A stretch of DNA of 35,311 bases from Lysobacter sp. cf310 (GCF_900114355.1 NZ_FOSS01000009.1:1-35311); one strand, 5' to 3'. Counted from the first letter of the stretch, positions 8,662 to 18,238 are shown. Notes: generated from the letters alone by a model not told the origin. Program-made: numbers and translations.

Positions 8662-8667
8662 TAGAAT
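8662..8667 (+). promoter_or_regulatory. Possible -10 box upstream of hemA
   Basis: A TAGAAT hexamer lies in the 139-base divergent region between the TPR gene and hemA. It fits the sigma70 -10 consensus at five of six bases. No convincing -35 is seen at 17 bases, so this is a tentative call; the 5' leader would be about 100 bases. Confidence 0.35.
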
Positions 8668-8773
8668 GGCGGCCTTCAGCAGCCCGCAGCTTATCGCAAG
8701 CACCTGAACGGATGTCCCCCACCTCGCCCCGTCGACCGCCGTCGGCCCCTGTCCCAGGACGCATCGCATTCCG

Positions 8774-10069
8774 ATGAGCTTGTTCGTCCTAGGCATCAAC
8801 CACCAGACCGCGCCGGTCAGCCTGCGCGAGCGCGTCGCGTTCTCGGGCGAGGCCGTGCCCGCGGCGCTGGACGCGCTGCGCGCGCTGCCGCAGGTGAGCG
8901 AGGTGGCCCTGCTGTCGACCTGCAACCGCACCGAGCTGTACGCGGTCGCCGACGACGACGGCCGCGCGCTGGCGGACTGGCTGGCCACGCATCCGGACGA
9001 CATGGGCGATCTGCACGCCTATCTGTATCGCCACCGCGATGCCGAGGCCGTGCGGCATCTGTTCCGGGTCGCGACCGGCCTGGACTCGCTGGTGCTGGGC
9101 GAGCCGCAGATCCTCGGCCAGGTCAAGGACGCCTGGGCCACCGCGCGTAGCGCCGGCAGTCTGGGCAGCCAGCTCGACCGTTTGTTCCAGCAGGCCTTCT
9201 CGACCGCCAAGCGCGCGCGCACGGACACCCGCATCGGCGCCAACCCGGTCTCGGTGGCCTCGGCTGCGGTGCGCCTGGCGCAGGAGTCCTTCGCCCGTCT
9301 GGAGGACTCGACCGTGCTGCTGATCGGCGCCGGCGAGACCATCGAACTGGCCGCGCGCCATCTGGTCCAGGCCAAGGCCAAGCGCCTGCTGATCGCCAAC
9401 CGCACCCTCAGCCACGCCCAGGACCTGGCCACCCGCCACGGCGGCGTGGCCCTGCCCCTGTCGGAACTCGACCGCCACCTCGGCGAAGCCGATATCGTGC
9501 TGTCGGCCACCGCCAGCCGCGAACCGATCCTGCGCCGGCCGCAGGTCGCCGCCGCGCTGGCCACGCGCAAGCATCGGCCGATGCTGCTGCTGGACCTGGC
9601 GGTGCCGCGCGACATCGCGCCCGACGTGGCCGAGCTCAAGGACACCTTCCTGTACACCGTCGACGATCTGGAACGGGCGATCGAAGACAACCGCCGCAGC
9701 CGCCGCGAAGCCGCGACCGAAGCCGAAGCCATCGTCGATCTGCAGGTCGCGCGCTTCGTCGAGACCATGGCCGCGAGCACCCGCACCGCCCCGCTCAAGC
9801 GCCTGCGCGCGCACGGCGAGGCCGCGCGCGCGGAAGTGCTGGCCAAGGCGCGCCAGCAGCTCGAGGCCGGACAGGATCCGGCCGAGGTGCTGAACTTCCT
9901 TGCCCACACCCTGACCAACCGCCTGCTGCACGCGCCCACCATCGCCCTGCGCGAAGCGGCGCTGAGCGGCAACGCCGAACTCGCGCGCGCCGCCGACAAG
10001 CTGTTCCCCGAGCAGCCTGGCGTTGGCGGCGATGCCGCATCGGATGCGGATTCGGACCGCGAAGCCTAG
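8774..10069 (+). CDS. hemA: Glutamyl-tRNA reductase
   Basis: Reduces glutamyl-tRNA to glutamate-1-semialdehyde with NADPH, the first committed step of C5-pathway heme synthesis. The catalytic Cys50 lies in [11 protein letters not shown]. Substrate-site residues follow in [16 protein letters not shown], and the NADPH domain shows [16 protein letters not shown]. The helical dimerisation domain occupies the C-terminal third. The length of 431 residues fits the family. The start [19 protein letters not shown] is standard. prfA follows after 64 bases, the usual hemA-prfA order. Confidence 0.98.
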   Translation: MSLFVLGINHQTAPVSLRERVAFSGEAVPAALDALRALPQVSEVALLSTCNRTELYAVADDDGRALADWLATHPDDMGDLHAYLYRHRDAEAVRHLFRVATGLDSLVLGEPQILGQVKDAWATARSAGSLGSQLDRLFQQAFSTAKRARTDTRIGANPVSVASAAVRLAQESFARLEDSTVLLIGAGETIELAARHLVQAKAKRLLIANRTLSHAQDLATRHGGVALPLSELDRHLGEADIVLSATASREPILRRPQVAAALATRKHRPMLLLDLAVPRDIAPDVAELKDTFLYTVDDLERAIEDNRRSRREAATEAEAIVDLQVARFVETMAASTRTAPLKRLRAHGEAARAEVLAKARQQLEAGQDPAEVLNFLAHTLTNRLLHAPTIALREAALSGNAELARAADKLFPEQPGVGGDAASDADSDREA

Positions 10070-10096
10070 CGACGCCCCTACGCGTCGCCCGCTTTT

Positions 10097-10130
10097 GCCA
10101 ATCCCGAATCCCGTCTCCCGAATCCCGGCT
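10097..10130 (+). repeat. Degenerate AATCCCG repeats before prfA
   Basis: Three spaced copies of AATCCCG/GAATCCCG-type words fill the hemA-prfA gap. They resemble, in reverse complement, the GGATTCG words at 2390-2410 and appear to belong to a dispersed intergenic family. Confidence 0.5.
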
Positions 10131-10133
10131 CTT

Positions 10134-11216
<1,083 letters not shown>

Positions 11217-11233
11217 CGCTGCCGGCTGCCTGC

Positions 11234-11316
11234 GGGAGCGGCGTGAGCCGCGATCGCGGGACGGCCATTAGCGGCGCAGGCTACGGAATATCTCGATCGC
11301 GGCTCACGCCGCTCCC
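11234..11316. repeat. REP-like palindrome, copy 1
   Basis: Two perfect 23-base inverted arms, GGGAGCGGCGTGAGCCGCGATCG at 11234-11256 and its complement at 11294-11316, enclose a 37-base spacer. Related imperfect copies are at 15814-15884 and 21441-21520. All lie between genes. The arms resemble the dispersed REP sequences common in Xanthomonadaceae and Pseudomonas. Confidence 0.85.
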
Positions 11317-11397
11317 ACAGAATGCACCTGGGTGGGCTATCGCCGCACAGGTGGGCCGGCGCCATAATCGGGCCACGCCCCTCCAGTAGTGCCGCCC

Positions 11398-11853
11398 ATG
11401 CCCGTCACCGTCCGCCGCGCCCATCTCGACGATCTCGACGCCCTGGCGCCGCTGTTCGACCGCTATCGGCACTTCTACACCCAGCGCTACGACGAAGCCG
11501 TCTCGCGCGCCTTCATCGCCCAGCGCCTGCAGCGCGACGAGTCGGTGGTGTTCCTGGCCGAATTCGACGGCGCACCGGCCGGTTTCACCCAGCTCTACCC
11601 GACGTTCTCCTCGGTGCGCGCCGCACGCGTCTGGGTGCTCAACGACCTGTTCGTGGAGCACGATGCGCGCCGCCGCGGCGTCGCCCAGGCGCTGCTGAAC
11701 GCCGCCGCCGAATTCGCGCGCGCCGACGGCGCGGTGCGGCTGGAGTTGGAGACCAATCCCGACAACGGGACCGCGCAGGCGCTGTACGACGCCAGCGGCT
11801 GGCACCGCTACGACGGCACCCTGCGCTACCACCTGCCGCTGAGTGCGGCCTGA
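11398..11853 (+). CDS. GNAT-family N-acetyltransferase
   Basis: 151 residues covering a complete GNAT fold. Beta strands and helices run from VTVRRAHLDDLDALAPLFD to a motif A around WVLNDLFVEHDARRRGVAQALL, whose RRRGVAQ loop is the acetyl-CoA pyrophosphate site (Q/RxxGxG/A). The tail with ETNPDNGTAQALYDASGW matches the usual motif B region. The substrate cannot be read from sequence. The ATG at 11398 is preferred over a GTG nine bases upstream. The downstream GT41 gene starts inside its last codons, so the two are translationally linked and might act on the same target proteins (inference). Confidence 0.88.
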   Translation: MPVTVRRAHLDDLDALAPLFDRYRHFYTQRYDEAVSRAFIAQRLQRDESVVFLAEFDGAPAGFTQLYPTFSSVRAARVWVLNDLFVEHDARRRGVAQALLNAAAEFARADGAVRLELETNPDNGTAQALYDASGWHRYDGTLRYHLPLSAA

Positions 11854-13591
11854 TCCGGCCGCCGCCTTGAACGACCCGCGCGTCGAACTGCGCCTGGCCT
11901 TGCAGCGCAACCCCGGCGACGCGATCGCCTGGATCGTGCTGGCCGAACACGAGCTCGACGCCGGCGACGCCAACGCGGGCGCGAACGCCGCGCAGCGCGC
12001 GCTCAAGCTGCGCCCAGGCCATCCCGAAGCGCTGGCGCGCCTGGGACGCGCGCAATGGATGCTGGGACGGCGCGACGAGGCGGTGGCCAGCCTGCGCGAC
12101 GCCGCGCGCAATGCTCCCGATCACCCCGGCATCGCGGTCTGGCTGGGACATGCGCTGGAAGACAGCAGCGAGGCCGAAGCCGCCTCGCAAGCCTACGCAC
12201 GCGCGCACGCGCTCGCCCCCGACGAACCGCAGCTGGCGGCCTATCTGCTGGCCTGGCGGCGTCGGCTCTGCGATTGGCGCGATCTGGACGCGCTGTCGCG
12301 CCAGGTGCGCGACGCGGTCGCGGCCGGACGCGCGGCGGTGGAACCCTTCGCCTTCCTCAGCGAGGATGCCGACGCCGCCGAACAACTGCGCTGCGCACGT
12401 CTGCGCGCGAGCGAGATCGCGCGCGCCGTGCGGCCCCTGCCCGCCATGGCCGCGCGCGCCGACGACGGCGCGCCGGTGCGGGCCGGCTTCCTGTCCAACG
12501 GCTTCGGCGCGCATCCGACCGGCCTGCTCACGGTCGCCCTGTTCGAGGCCCTGCGCGCGCAGCCCGCGCTGCAGACCCATCTGTTCGCGCTCACTGCCGA
12601 CGACGGCGGCCCGGTCCGTCAGCGCCTGCACGCCGCCGCGCACGCGCTGCACGATGTGTCGCAACGCCCGCACGCGCAGGTGGCCGCGGCGATCCGCGAC
12701 GCCGGCATCGAAGTGCTGTTCGACCTGCGCGGCTGGGGCGGCGGCGGCGTGCCGGAAGCGCTGGCGCTGCGGCCGGCGCCGGTGCAGGTGAATTGGCTGG
12801 CCTACCCCGGCACCTCGGGCGCGCCGTGGATCGACTACGTGCTGGCCGACCGCTACGCCCTGCCCGAGTGGATGGCGCCGCATTACAGCGAGGCCGTGGC
12901 CTGGCTGCCGCGCTGCTTCCAGCCCTCCGACACCGCGCGCGCGATCCTGGCGCCGCCGTCGCGCACCGACTGCGGCCTGCCGGAGACCGGCACGGTGTTC
13001 GCCTGCTTCAACAACAGTTACAAGCTCAACCCGCGCAGCATGGCGCGCGCGCTGGCGGTGCTGCGCGCGCTGCCGGGCAGCGTGCTGTGGCTGCTGTCGG
13101 GACCGGGCGAGGCCGACGCGCGCCTGCGCGCCTACGCACAGACCCAGGAGGTCGCGCCGCAGCGGCTGGTGTTCATGCCCAAGCAGCCGCATGCGGAGTA
13201 TCTGGCGCGCCTGCGCCATGCCGATCTGTTTCTGGACACCGAGCCCTACAACGCCCACACCACCGCCTCCGACGCGCTGTGGGCGGGCTGCCCGGTGCTG
13301 ACCCGGCCCGGCGCCACCTTCGCCGCGCGCGTCGCCGGCAGCCTCAACCATCACCTCGGTCTGGACGCGCTGAACGTCGACAGCGACGCGGCCTTCGTCG
13401 AGCGCGCGGTCGCGCTGGGCGGCGATCCGGCGGCGCTGGCCGCGCTGCGCGCGCAGCTCGCGCAGCGGCGCGCCGACAGTGGCTTGTTCGACATGAACGC
13501 CTATGCCGCCGACTTCGCCGCCGCGGTGGTGGCGATGGCGCATCGGCATCGGCGGGGCTTGGCGCCGGCGGCGTTGTCGGTGCGCGGGTAA
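11843..13591 (+). CDS. TPR-containing SPINDLY/OGT-type glycosyltransferase (GT41)
   Basis: 582 residues. Residues about 1-130 form TPR-like helices (AIAWIVLAEHELDAGD, HPEALARLGRAQWMLGRRDEAVASL). Residues about 210-580 match the O-GlcNAc-transferase catalytic region (GT41). Markers are GFGAHPTG, FDLRGWGGGG, PVQVNWLAYPGTSG, FNNSYKLNP with Lys394, and DTEPYNAHTTASDALWAGCPVLT. Family members transfer a sugar from a nucleotide sugar to Ser/Thr of proteins; donor and target here are unknown. The GTG start at 11843 overlaps the GNAT gene by 11 bases; a TTG at 11867 is the alternative. The last 22 or so codons lie in the first copy of a 126-bp tandem repeat that continues downstream. Confidence 0.9.
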   Translation: MRPDPAAALNDPRVELRLALQRNPGDAIAWIVLAEHELDAGDANAGANAAQRALKLRPGHPEALARLGRAQWMLGRRDEAVASLRDAARNAPDHPGIAVWLGHALEDSSEAEAASQAYARAHALAPDEPQLAAYLLAWRRRLCDWRDLDALSRQVRDAVAAGRAAVEPFAFLSEDADAAEQLRCARLRASEIARAVRPLPAMAARADDGAPVRAGFLSNGFGAHPTGLLTVALFEALRAQPALQTHLFALTADDGGPVRQRLHAAAHALHDVSQRPHAQVAAAIRDAGIEVLFDLRGWGGGGVPEALALRPAPVQVNWLAYPGTSGAPWIDYVLADRYALPEWMAPHYSEAVAWLPRCFQPSDTARAILAPPSRTDCGLPETGTVFACFNNSYKLNPRSMARALAVLRALPGSVLWLLSGPGEADARLRAYAQTQEVAPQRLVFMPKQPHAEYLARLRHADLFLDTEPYNAHTTASDALWAGCPVLTRPGATFAARVAGSLNHHLGLDALNVDSDAAFVERAVALGGDPAALAALRAQLAQRRADSGLFDMNAYAADFAAAVVAMAHRHRRGLAPAALSVRG

Positions 13592-13906
13592 GGCGCAAAG
13601 CAAATCCCCCCTAGCCCCCCTTTTTCAAAGGGGGGAACCGTTGCCGCCGCGGTGGTGGCGATGGCGCATCGGCATCGGCAGGGCTTGGCGCCGGCGGCGT
13701 TGTGGGTGCGCGGGTAAGGCGCAAAGCAAATCCCCCCTAGCCCCCCTTTTTCAAAGGGGGGAACCATTGCCGCCGCGGTGGTGGCGATGGCGCATCGGCA
13801 TCGGCATCGGCACCGGCAGGGCTTGGCGCCGGCGGCGTTGTCGGTGCGCGGGTAAGGCGCAAAGCAAATCCCCCCTAGCCCCCCTTTTCCAAAGGGGGTA
13901 ACCGCT
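13517..13906. repeat. Three tandem copies of a 126-bp unit over the GT41 stop
   Basis: Units start at 13517, 13643 and 13769. The first two are 126 bp; the third has a 12-bp expansion of a CATCGG run (138 bp). Each holds the GT41 C-terminal codons with the TAA, then GCAAATCCCCCC and a CCCCCCTTT/AAAGGGGGG hairpin (the third has point changes). The near identity implies recent duplication. The hairpin is followed by GGAACC, not T, so it is not a classic terminator. This 517-base gap (13592-14109) contains no credible gene. Confidence 0.9.
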
Positions 13907-13999
13907 GGCATCGCTCAGCATCTGCGTGCGCCGGCCCTCGCCCTTGCGCGCAGTCTTCCACCCTTGCGCCCCGTCTTCCTACCGCGCCCCGCTGGTCTT

Positions 14000-14038
14000 C
14001 CCCCTTTGCAAAAGGGGGATTGAGGGGGATTTGCTTTT
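14000..14038. repeat. Inverted copy of the CCCCC-hairpin element
   Basis: CCCCCTTTGCAAAAGGGGG followed by ATTGAGGGGGATTTGC is the reverse complement of the GCAAAT-CCCCC-hairpin element found three times at 13596-13895. The tandem block and this inverted copy face each other between the GT41 and moaB genes. A further fragment of the same words (GGGATTTGCTTTTTTT) appears just before moaB. Confidence 0.7.
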
Positions 14039-14109
14039 GCGGCGTCACGTCGCCCACCAAGGGCCATCGGGATTTGCTTTTTTTCAGCCCCCAGCCCAGG
14101 CTGCGCGCC

Positions 14110-14643
14110 ATGACCGCAGAACGCGATTTCATCCCCTTGCGACTGTGCGTGCTGACCGTATCGGACTCGCGCACCCTGGCCGAAGACAGCTCCGGCGACT
14201 ATCTGGTGCAAGCGCTGAGCGAAGCCGGGCACCGCCTGAGCGAACGCCAGTTGCTGCCCGACGACCGCTACCGATTGCGCGCCGCGGTGTCGCAGTGGAT
14301 CGCCGACCGCGAGGTCGACGGCGTGCTGGTCACCGGCGGCACCGGCTTCACCGGCCGCGACTCCACGCCGGAGGCGCTGCTGCCGCTGCTGGACAAGGAA
14401 ATGCCGGGCTTCGGCGAGCTGTTCCGCGCGCTCAGCTTCGAGGAGATCGGCACCTCGACCCTGCAGTCGCGCGCCTTCGCCGGCCTGGCCAACGGCACCT
14501 TCGTGTTCTGCCTGCCCGGCTCGACCTCGGCCTGCCGCACCGCCTGGGACAAGATCATCCGCGCCCAGCTCGACGCCCGCACCCGGCCCTGCAATCTGGC
14601 CACGCTGCGCCCCCGCCTGCTCGAACCCGCTCACAAGGAGTGA
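14110..14643 (+). CDS. moaB: Molybdenum cofactor biosynthesis protein MoaB
   Basis: 177 residues of the MoaB/MogA fold that binds molybdopterin. [19 protein letters not shown] is a MoaB-type opening. The substrate loop [10 protein letters not shown] is at residues 75-84, and LPGST closes the pocket. MogA-type activity is adenylylation of molybdopterin; for MoaB the role is less certain. The ATG at 14110 is chosen because earlier in-frame codons lie in repeat DNA. The XRE gene follows after five bases, so an operon is likely. No other molybdenum cofactor gene is in the window. Confidence 0.93.
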   Translation: MTAERDFIPLRLCVLTVSDSRTLAEDSSGDYLVQALSEAGHRLSERQLLPDDRYRLRAAVSQWIADREVDGVLVTGGTGFTGRDSTPEALLPLLDKEMPGFGELFRALSFEEIGTSTLQSRAFAGLANGTFVFCLPGSTSACRTAWDKIIRAQLDARTRPCNLATLRPRLLEPAHKE

Positions 14644-14648
14644 TCGCC

Positions 14649-15017
14649 ATGCCGCTAGGTACCACCTTGCGACTGCTCGCCAAGGCCCGCGGCATGAACG
14701 CCGCCGACATCGCCACCGCCATTCCGCGCGCCGGCGTGGCCACCGTCAGCGCCTGGCTGCAGGGCGAGAAGCTGCCCGGCAAGGACCAGCTCGACGCGCT
14801 TGCGCGCACCTTCGGCGTCCCCGCCGGCGCGCTGCTGTCGGAACTGGCCAGCACCTTCGACCCGGCCCGTACCCAGGGCGAACACGATCTGCTGGCCGCT
14901 TACCGCGCGCTCGGCACTACTCAGCAGGGCGCCTTGCTGGAAGTGGCGACCGCGATGGCCGGCACCAAGCGCAGCCGCGCCCCGCGCGCACCGGCCAAGA
15001 AGAAGGCCAAGCGATGA
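14649..15017 (+). CDS. Small XRE-type helix-turn-helix protein
   Basis: 122 residues. The first 60 or so form an XRE/Cro DNA-binding domain: LRLLAKARGMNAADIATAI, with the recognition helix region GVATVSAWLQGEKLPGKDQLDALARTFGV. A short helical part and a basic tail (KRSRAPRAPAKKKAKR) follow. It is placed between moaB and ppk2, and its TGA overlaps the ppk2 ATG by four bases, so it is translationally coupled to the kinase. It may regulate that operon; the target is unknown. Confidence 0.82.
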   Translation: MPLGTTLRLLAKARGMNAADIATAIPRAGVATVSAWLQGEKLPGKDQLDALARTFGVPAGALLSELASTFDPARTQGEHDLLAAYRALGTTQQGALLEVATAMAGTKRSRAPRAPAKKKAKR

Positions 15018-15790
15018 GCAAGCTCAAGCGCAAGGACTACGAGGCCCAGCTCGAAGCGCTGCAACTGGAACTGGCGGACGTCGCGCGCTGGGTCCAGCAC
15101 AGCGGCCGGCGCGTGGTCATCCTATTCGAAGGCCGCGACACCGCCGGCAAGGGCGGCGCGATCAACGCCATCACCGAACACCTCAACCCGCGCCAATGCC
15201 ACGTCGTCGCCCTGCCCAAGCCCAGCGACCGCGAGAGCACGCAGTGGTATTTCCAGCGCTACGTTCCGCACCTGCCCGGCGCCGGCGAGATCGTGCTGTT
15301 CGATCGCAGCTGGTACAACCGCGCCGGCGTCGAGCAGGTCATGGGCTTCGCCCAGCCGGCCCAGGTCGCCGCCTTCCTCAAGCAGGCGCCTGCGTTCGAG
15401 AAGCTGCTCACCGACGACGGCATCGTGCTGTTCAAGTACTGGCTGTGCTGCGACCAGGCCGAGCAGGAAGAACGCTTCGCCGAACGCCTGGCCGACCCGC
15501 TCAAGCGCTGGAAGCTGTCGCCGATCGACGTCGAGGCGCGCAAGCATTACGACGACTACACCCGCGCGCGCGAGGCCATGCTCGCGGCCACCCACAGCAA
15601 GCATGCGCCCTGGACCCTGGTCGATTTCAACGACCAACGCCAGGGCCGGCTGACCCTGATCCGCGACCTGCTGTCGCGCGCGCCCGAGCACAAGCTGCCG
15701 GACAGCACACTGGAGTTCCCGCCGCTGCCGGGCAAGCCGAAGAAGGAACGTTACGGCGCGCTCAAGCCGATCGCGAACAAGAAGAAGTGA
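15014..15790 (+). CDS. ppk2: Polyphosphate kinase 2
   Basis: 258 residues of the PPK2 family, which uses polyphosphate to phosphorylate nucleoside diphosphates (class I) in the cytoplasm. Walker A is GRDTAGKGG at residues 40-48. The Walker B/lid region is DRSWYNR at 97-103. LFKYWLCCDQAEQEERFAERLADPLKRWKLS follows the family pattern. The single-domain length and close match to class I sequences favour GDP or ADP phosphorylation. It starts inside the stop codon of the XRE gene. A REP-like palindrome follows its stop at 24 bases. Confidence 0.95.
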   Translation: MSKLKRKDYEAQLEALQLELADVARWVQHSGRRVVILFEGRDTAGKGGAINAITEHLNPRQCHVVALPKPSDRESTQWYFQRYVPHLPGAGEIVLFDRSWYNRAGVEQVMGFAQPAQVAAFLKQAPAFEKLLTDDGIVLFKYWLCCDQAEQEERFAERLADPLKRWKLSPIDVEARKHYDDYTRAREAMLAATHSKHAPWTLVDFNDQRQGRLTLIRDLLSRAPEHKLPDSTLEFPPLPGKPKKERYGALKPIANKKK

Positions 15791-15813
15791 GGGCGCACGG
15801 TCGTTCGGAATGA

Positions 15814-15884
15814 CGATCGCGGCTCACCCCGCTCCCACAGCAAGCTCGAGGCGGCGTCCGTGGCAGCGGCGTAAGCCGCGATCG
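15814..15884. repeat. REP-like palindrome, copy 2
   Basis: Arms CGATCGCGGCTCACCCCGCT at 15814-15833 (continuing CCCACA) and TGGCAGCGGCGTAAGCCGCG (from 15861, continuing ATCG) are imperfect inverted repeats with the same core as 11234-11316. It lies between the convergent ppk2 and 15923-16666 genes and may serve both as a transcript end structure. Confidence 0.75.
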
Positions 15885-15922
15885 CTTCACCGAAGCGCCC
15901 GCCCTCGCGTTCGCAGCAGCGC

Positions 15923-16666
15923 CTAGCCCGCCTGCGAACGCCGATACGGATGGAACAGCTGCAGCAGCCACGGCTTCTGCGCCAGCACCAGGCTCACGCC
16001 GACGCGTTCGCGCGCGCTCAGGGCGGCATCGCGCGCGAGCAGCGCGTCGAACTCGCGCGCGACCTCGCCCAGGCGCTGCTTGAGTTGGCGGATGCCGGCG
16101 ATGCTGAGGCTGCCGCTGAGCAGCAGCAGCACGTCCTGCTCGCCGTCGAAGGGATCGGCGAAGAAATCGCCGAGCAGGTTCAAGCGGAAATAGCGCTCCA
16201 TCGGGCCATCGGCGCGCCAGCGGAAGTTGCGCGACGTCAGCGGGCGGCCGCGGTTGCCCGGCATCAGTTCGATGATGCCCAGCCGATCCAGGCGCACCAG
16301 CAGACGCGTCCATTGCGCGTCGTCGAACAGGAAGTGTTCCTGCACGTCCGACTGCTTCCAGCGGTTCAAGGTCAGGAACAGCGCCAGCAGCAGCGCCGGC
16401 TCGTCGACCAGGGCCTGCTCCTGCGCCTCGCTGAGCTCGGCCATGACCTTGCGCCCGCGCGCGGCCTCGGCGCTGAGGTCGGCCAGGCCGACGTCGAGCA
16501 CGTCGCAGATCTGCTCCAGCCGCTCCAGGCTCATCGCGCGCTTGGAGAACATGCGCTTGACCGCGGCCTCGCTGAGCTTCAGGCGGCTTGCGAGGTCGCG
16601 GTAGGTGAGGTCCTGCGCGCGCAGGAAGCGCTTGAGGGCGTCGACGAGTTCTAGGGACAGGGCCAT
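15923..16666 (-). CDS. XRE-family transcriptional regulator with uncharacterised C-terminal domain
   Basis: 247 residues. An HTH domain covers about 5-65 (LVDALKRFLRAQDLTYRDLASRLKLSEAAVKRMFSKRAMSLERLEQICDVL). The remaining 180 residues are helix-rich and include LLALFLTLNRWKQSDVQEHF and a stretch FADPFDGEQDVLLLLSGSLS. I do not recognise the second half; it could bind a ligand or dimerise. The gene is divergent from an exported protein at 16778, so the 111-base gap may hold a shared control region. The start at 16666 gives the expected MALSLELVDALKR. The role is unknown. Confidence 0.8.
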   Translation of the reverse strand: MALSLELVDALKRFLRAQDLTYRDLASRLKLSEAAVKRMFSKRAMSLERLEQICDVLDVGLADLSAEAARGRKVMAELSEAQEQALVDEPALLLALFLTLNRWKQSDVQEHFLFDDAQWTRLLVRLDRLGIIELMPGNRGRPLTSRNFRWRADGPMERYFRLNLLGDFFADPFDGEQDVLLLLSGSLSIAGIRQLKQRLGEVAREFDALLARDAALSARERVGVSLVLAQKPWLLQLFHPYRRSQAG

Positions 16667-16777
16667 GGGTATAAAAATACGCTACCCGGTGGCGCTGCGG
16701 GAGCCACCTCGCCGATACCCGTTGAAATCGGCGCGGGCGCGATCCAGCGTGGCCCCAGGTCCAGACGAGCAAACGCG

Positions 16778-17233
16778 ATGCGCAGGTCCGCTCCACACCG
16801 GTTCGCACTCCGCAGGTGTTTCCCTCTCGTCTGGGCCGTTTCGGCCGCGATCGGTCTGCTGGCAGGGATGCCGGCTTTTGCGGCCGCGCAGTCCGACGGC
16901 GCGAGCCGCCAGTCCGAAGCCAGCCTGGCCGCGTCGGTGGAAGTGCCGGCCGCGGTATCGCTGGCCTTGTCGGAAGGCGCCAAGTTCGCGGTCTCCGGCA
17001 TCGGCGCCAGCGCCCAGGGCGTGGCGATCACGGTTTCGGCCGTGGGCGTCGGCGCCTCCTTCGTGGTCTATGTGTCGGCCGAGGCGGCCAAGGAACTGGG
17101 CCTGCACGTCGGTCAGGCCGTGCAGGTCAGCGTGCTCGCCACCGGCTGGCTGATCAGCGCGGCCGGCCGGACCTTGTGCTTCGTGCCGAACGAACGCACG
17201 CGCCCCCTGCTGCACAGCCGCCGCATCGGCTGA
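16778..17233 (+). CDS. Exported protein of unknown function
   Basis: 151 residues. A basic N-terminus and hydrophobic stretch ending GMPAFAAAQ form a signal peptide of about 35 residues. The mature part is rich in Ala, Val, Ser and Gly, with repeated short beta-prone segments (VEVPAAVSLALSEGAKFAVSGIG, VAITVSAVGVGASFVVYVS). No known domain is recognised. It lies 14 bases before the DUF2145 gene on the same strand, so they probably form an operon. Confidence 0.7.
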   Translation: MRRSAPHRFALRRCFPLVWAVSAAIGLLAGMPAFAAAQSDGASRQSEASLAASVEVPAAVSLALSEGAKFAVSGIGASAQGVAITVSAVGVGASFVVYVSAEAAKELGLHVGQAVQVSVLATGWLISAAGRTLCFVPNERTRPLLHSRRIG

Positions 17234-17247
17234 GCGAGGTCTCGCGC

Positions 17248-18093
17248 GTGCGCACCGGATTCCTGTCGGCCTGGCGCGGTTACGCCCTGGCCATGGCGCT
17301 GACGCTGGCGATCGTCGCCACACCGCGCGCCGAGGCCGGCACACGCTGCGATGCGCAGACGGTGTCGGCGGACAAGGTCGCCGCGGCCGCGGCCACCGCC
17401 TTGCGCGTGGCCGAGGCCTTGGACGAACGCGATGCGCCGGTGGCCCTGATCGCGCGCGTCGGCACCGACCTGTCGGCGCAAGGGCTGGTCTACAGCCATG
17501 TCGGCTTCGTCGTGCGCGATCACCCGAACGGGCGCTGGACCGCGGTCCATCTGCTCAACGAATGCGGCAGCGACCGCTCGCACCTCTACGCCCAAGGCCT
17601 GGTCAATTTCTTCAGCGACGACCTGGTCAACCAGGACGCGCGCATCGTCTGGCTGCAAGCCGCGCAGGCGCAGCGCCTGGCCGCGCACCTGCGCGCGCTG
17701 CCGCGGCGCAGCCTGCATCAGCCGCATTACAGCCTGATCGCGCGTCCCGGCAGCGGCGAGTATCAGAATTCCACCGCCTGGGTGCTGGAACTGCTGGCCG
17801 CGAACGCGCCGGACGGCATCGCCATCGACGATCGCCGCGCGGCCTATGCCTGGGCGCAACGCGACGGCTTCCGGCCCGATCGCATCCACATCCCCTATTC
17901 CAAGCGCGTGCTCGGCGGTCTGTTCTCGGCCAACGCAGCCTTCACCGATCACCCGGTCGGCACGCGATTGTCAGGCGAGTATCCGGTGGTGACGGTGCGC
18001 TCGATCTTCGACTATCTGCAGCGGCGCGGATATGCGAGCGAGCAGCGCGAGTGGCGGAATGGGCGGTTGATGCTCGCGCCTGGGCCGGCCTGA
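17248..18093 (+). CDS. DUF2145 family exported protein
   Basis: 281 residues from a GTG start that gives a complete signal peptide (LSAWRGYALAMALTLAIVATPRAEA). Starting instead at the ATG at 17293 would lose the basic n-region. The mature protein begins GTRCDAQTVSADKV and contains LVYSHVGFVVRDHP, HLLNECGSDRSHLYAQGLVNFFSDDL, HQPHYSLIARPGSGEYQNSTAW and PYSKRVLGG. These match my memory of DUF2145. A His/Cys/Asn arrangement of this type would fit an NlpC/P60-like hydrolase, but that is inference. The preceding exported gene is probably cotranscribed. Confidence 0.8.
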   Translation: MRTGFLSAWRGYALAMALTLAIVATPRAEAGTRCDAQTVSADKVAAAAATALRVAEALDERDAPVALIARVGTDLSAQGLVYSHVGFVVRDHPNGRWTAVHLLNECGSDRSHLYAQGLVNFFSDDLVNQDARIVWLQAAQAQRLAAHLRALPRRSLHQPHYSLIARPGSGEYQNSTAWVLELLAANAPDGIAIDDRRAAYAWAQRDGFRPDRIHIPYSKRVLGGLFSANAAFTDHPVGTRLSGEYPVVTVRSIFDYLQRRGYASEQREWRNGRLMLAPGPA

Positions 18094-18112
18094 GTCGGCA
18101 AGCAGGCGAACA

Positions 18113-18192
18113 GCGCGACTGGAACCGCGTGAGTCGCGCGCTACTGCCGTCATTTCCGCGAAGGCGGGGCCGGCGTTCGTGGGAATGACGGC
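18113..18192. repeat. Two inverted repeats between convergent genes
   Basis: GCGCGACT (18113-18120) pairs with AGTCGCGC (18132-18139). GCCGTCATTTCC (18146-18157) pairs with GGGAATGACGGC (18181-18192), with one mismatch. The second contains the TCATTCCCGCGAAGGCGGG-type words dispersed in many proteobacterial genomes. Both lie between the ends of the DUF2145 and acyP genes and could end or stabilise transcripts from both sides. Confidence 0.6.
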
Positions 18193-18238
18193 CGGCGGGA
18201 ATCGGGGCATCGAAGAGACGCGGAAACGAGCAAGGCGC

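Noticed and set aside
13517-13906. CRISPR array
   Set aside because: The direct repeats are 126 bp, adjacent and without unique spacers; there are no cas genes in the window.
13501-13911. Frames encoding repeated SPLAPLFQRGE- or PFEKGGLGGI-like peptides
   Set aside because: They are translations of the tandem hairpin repeat, a known source of spurious proteins, with no ribosome binding site.
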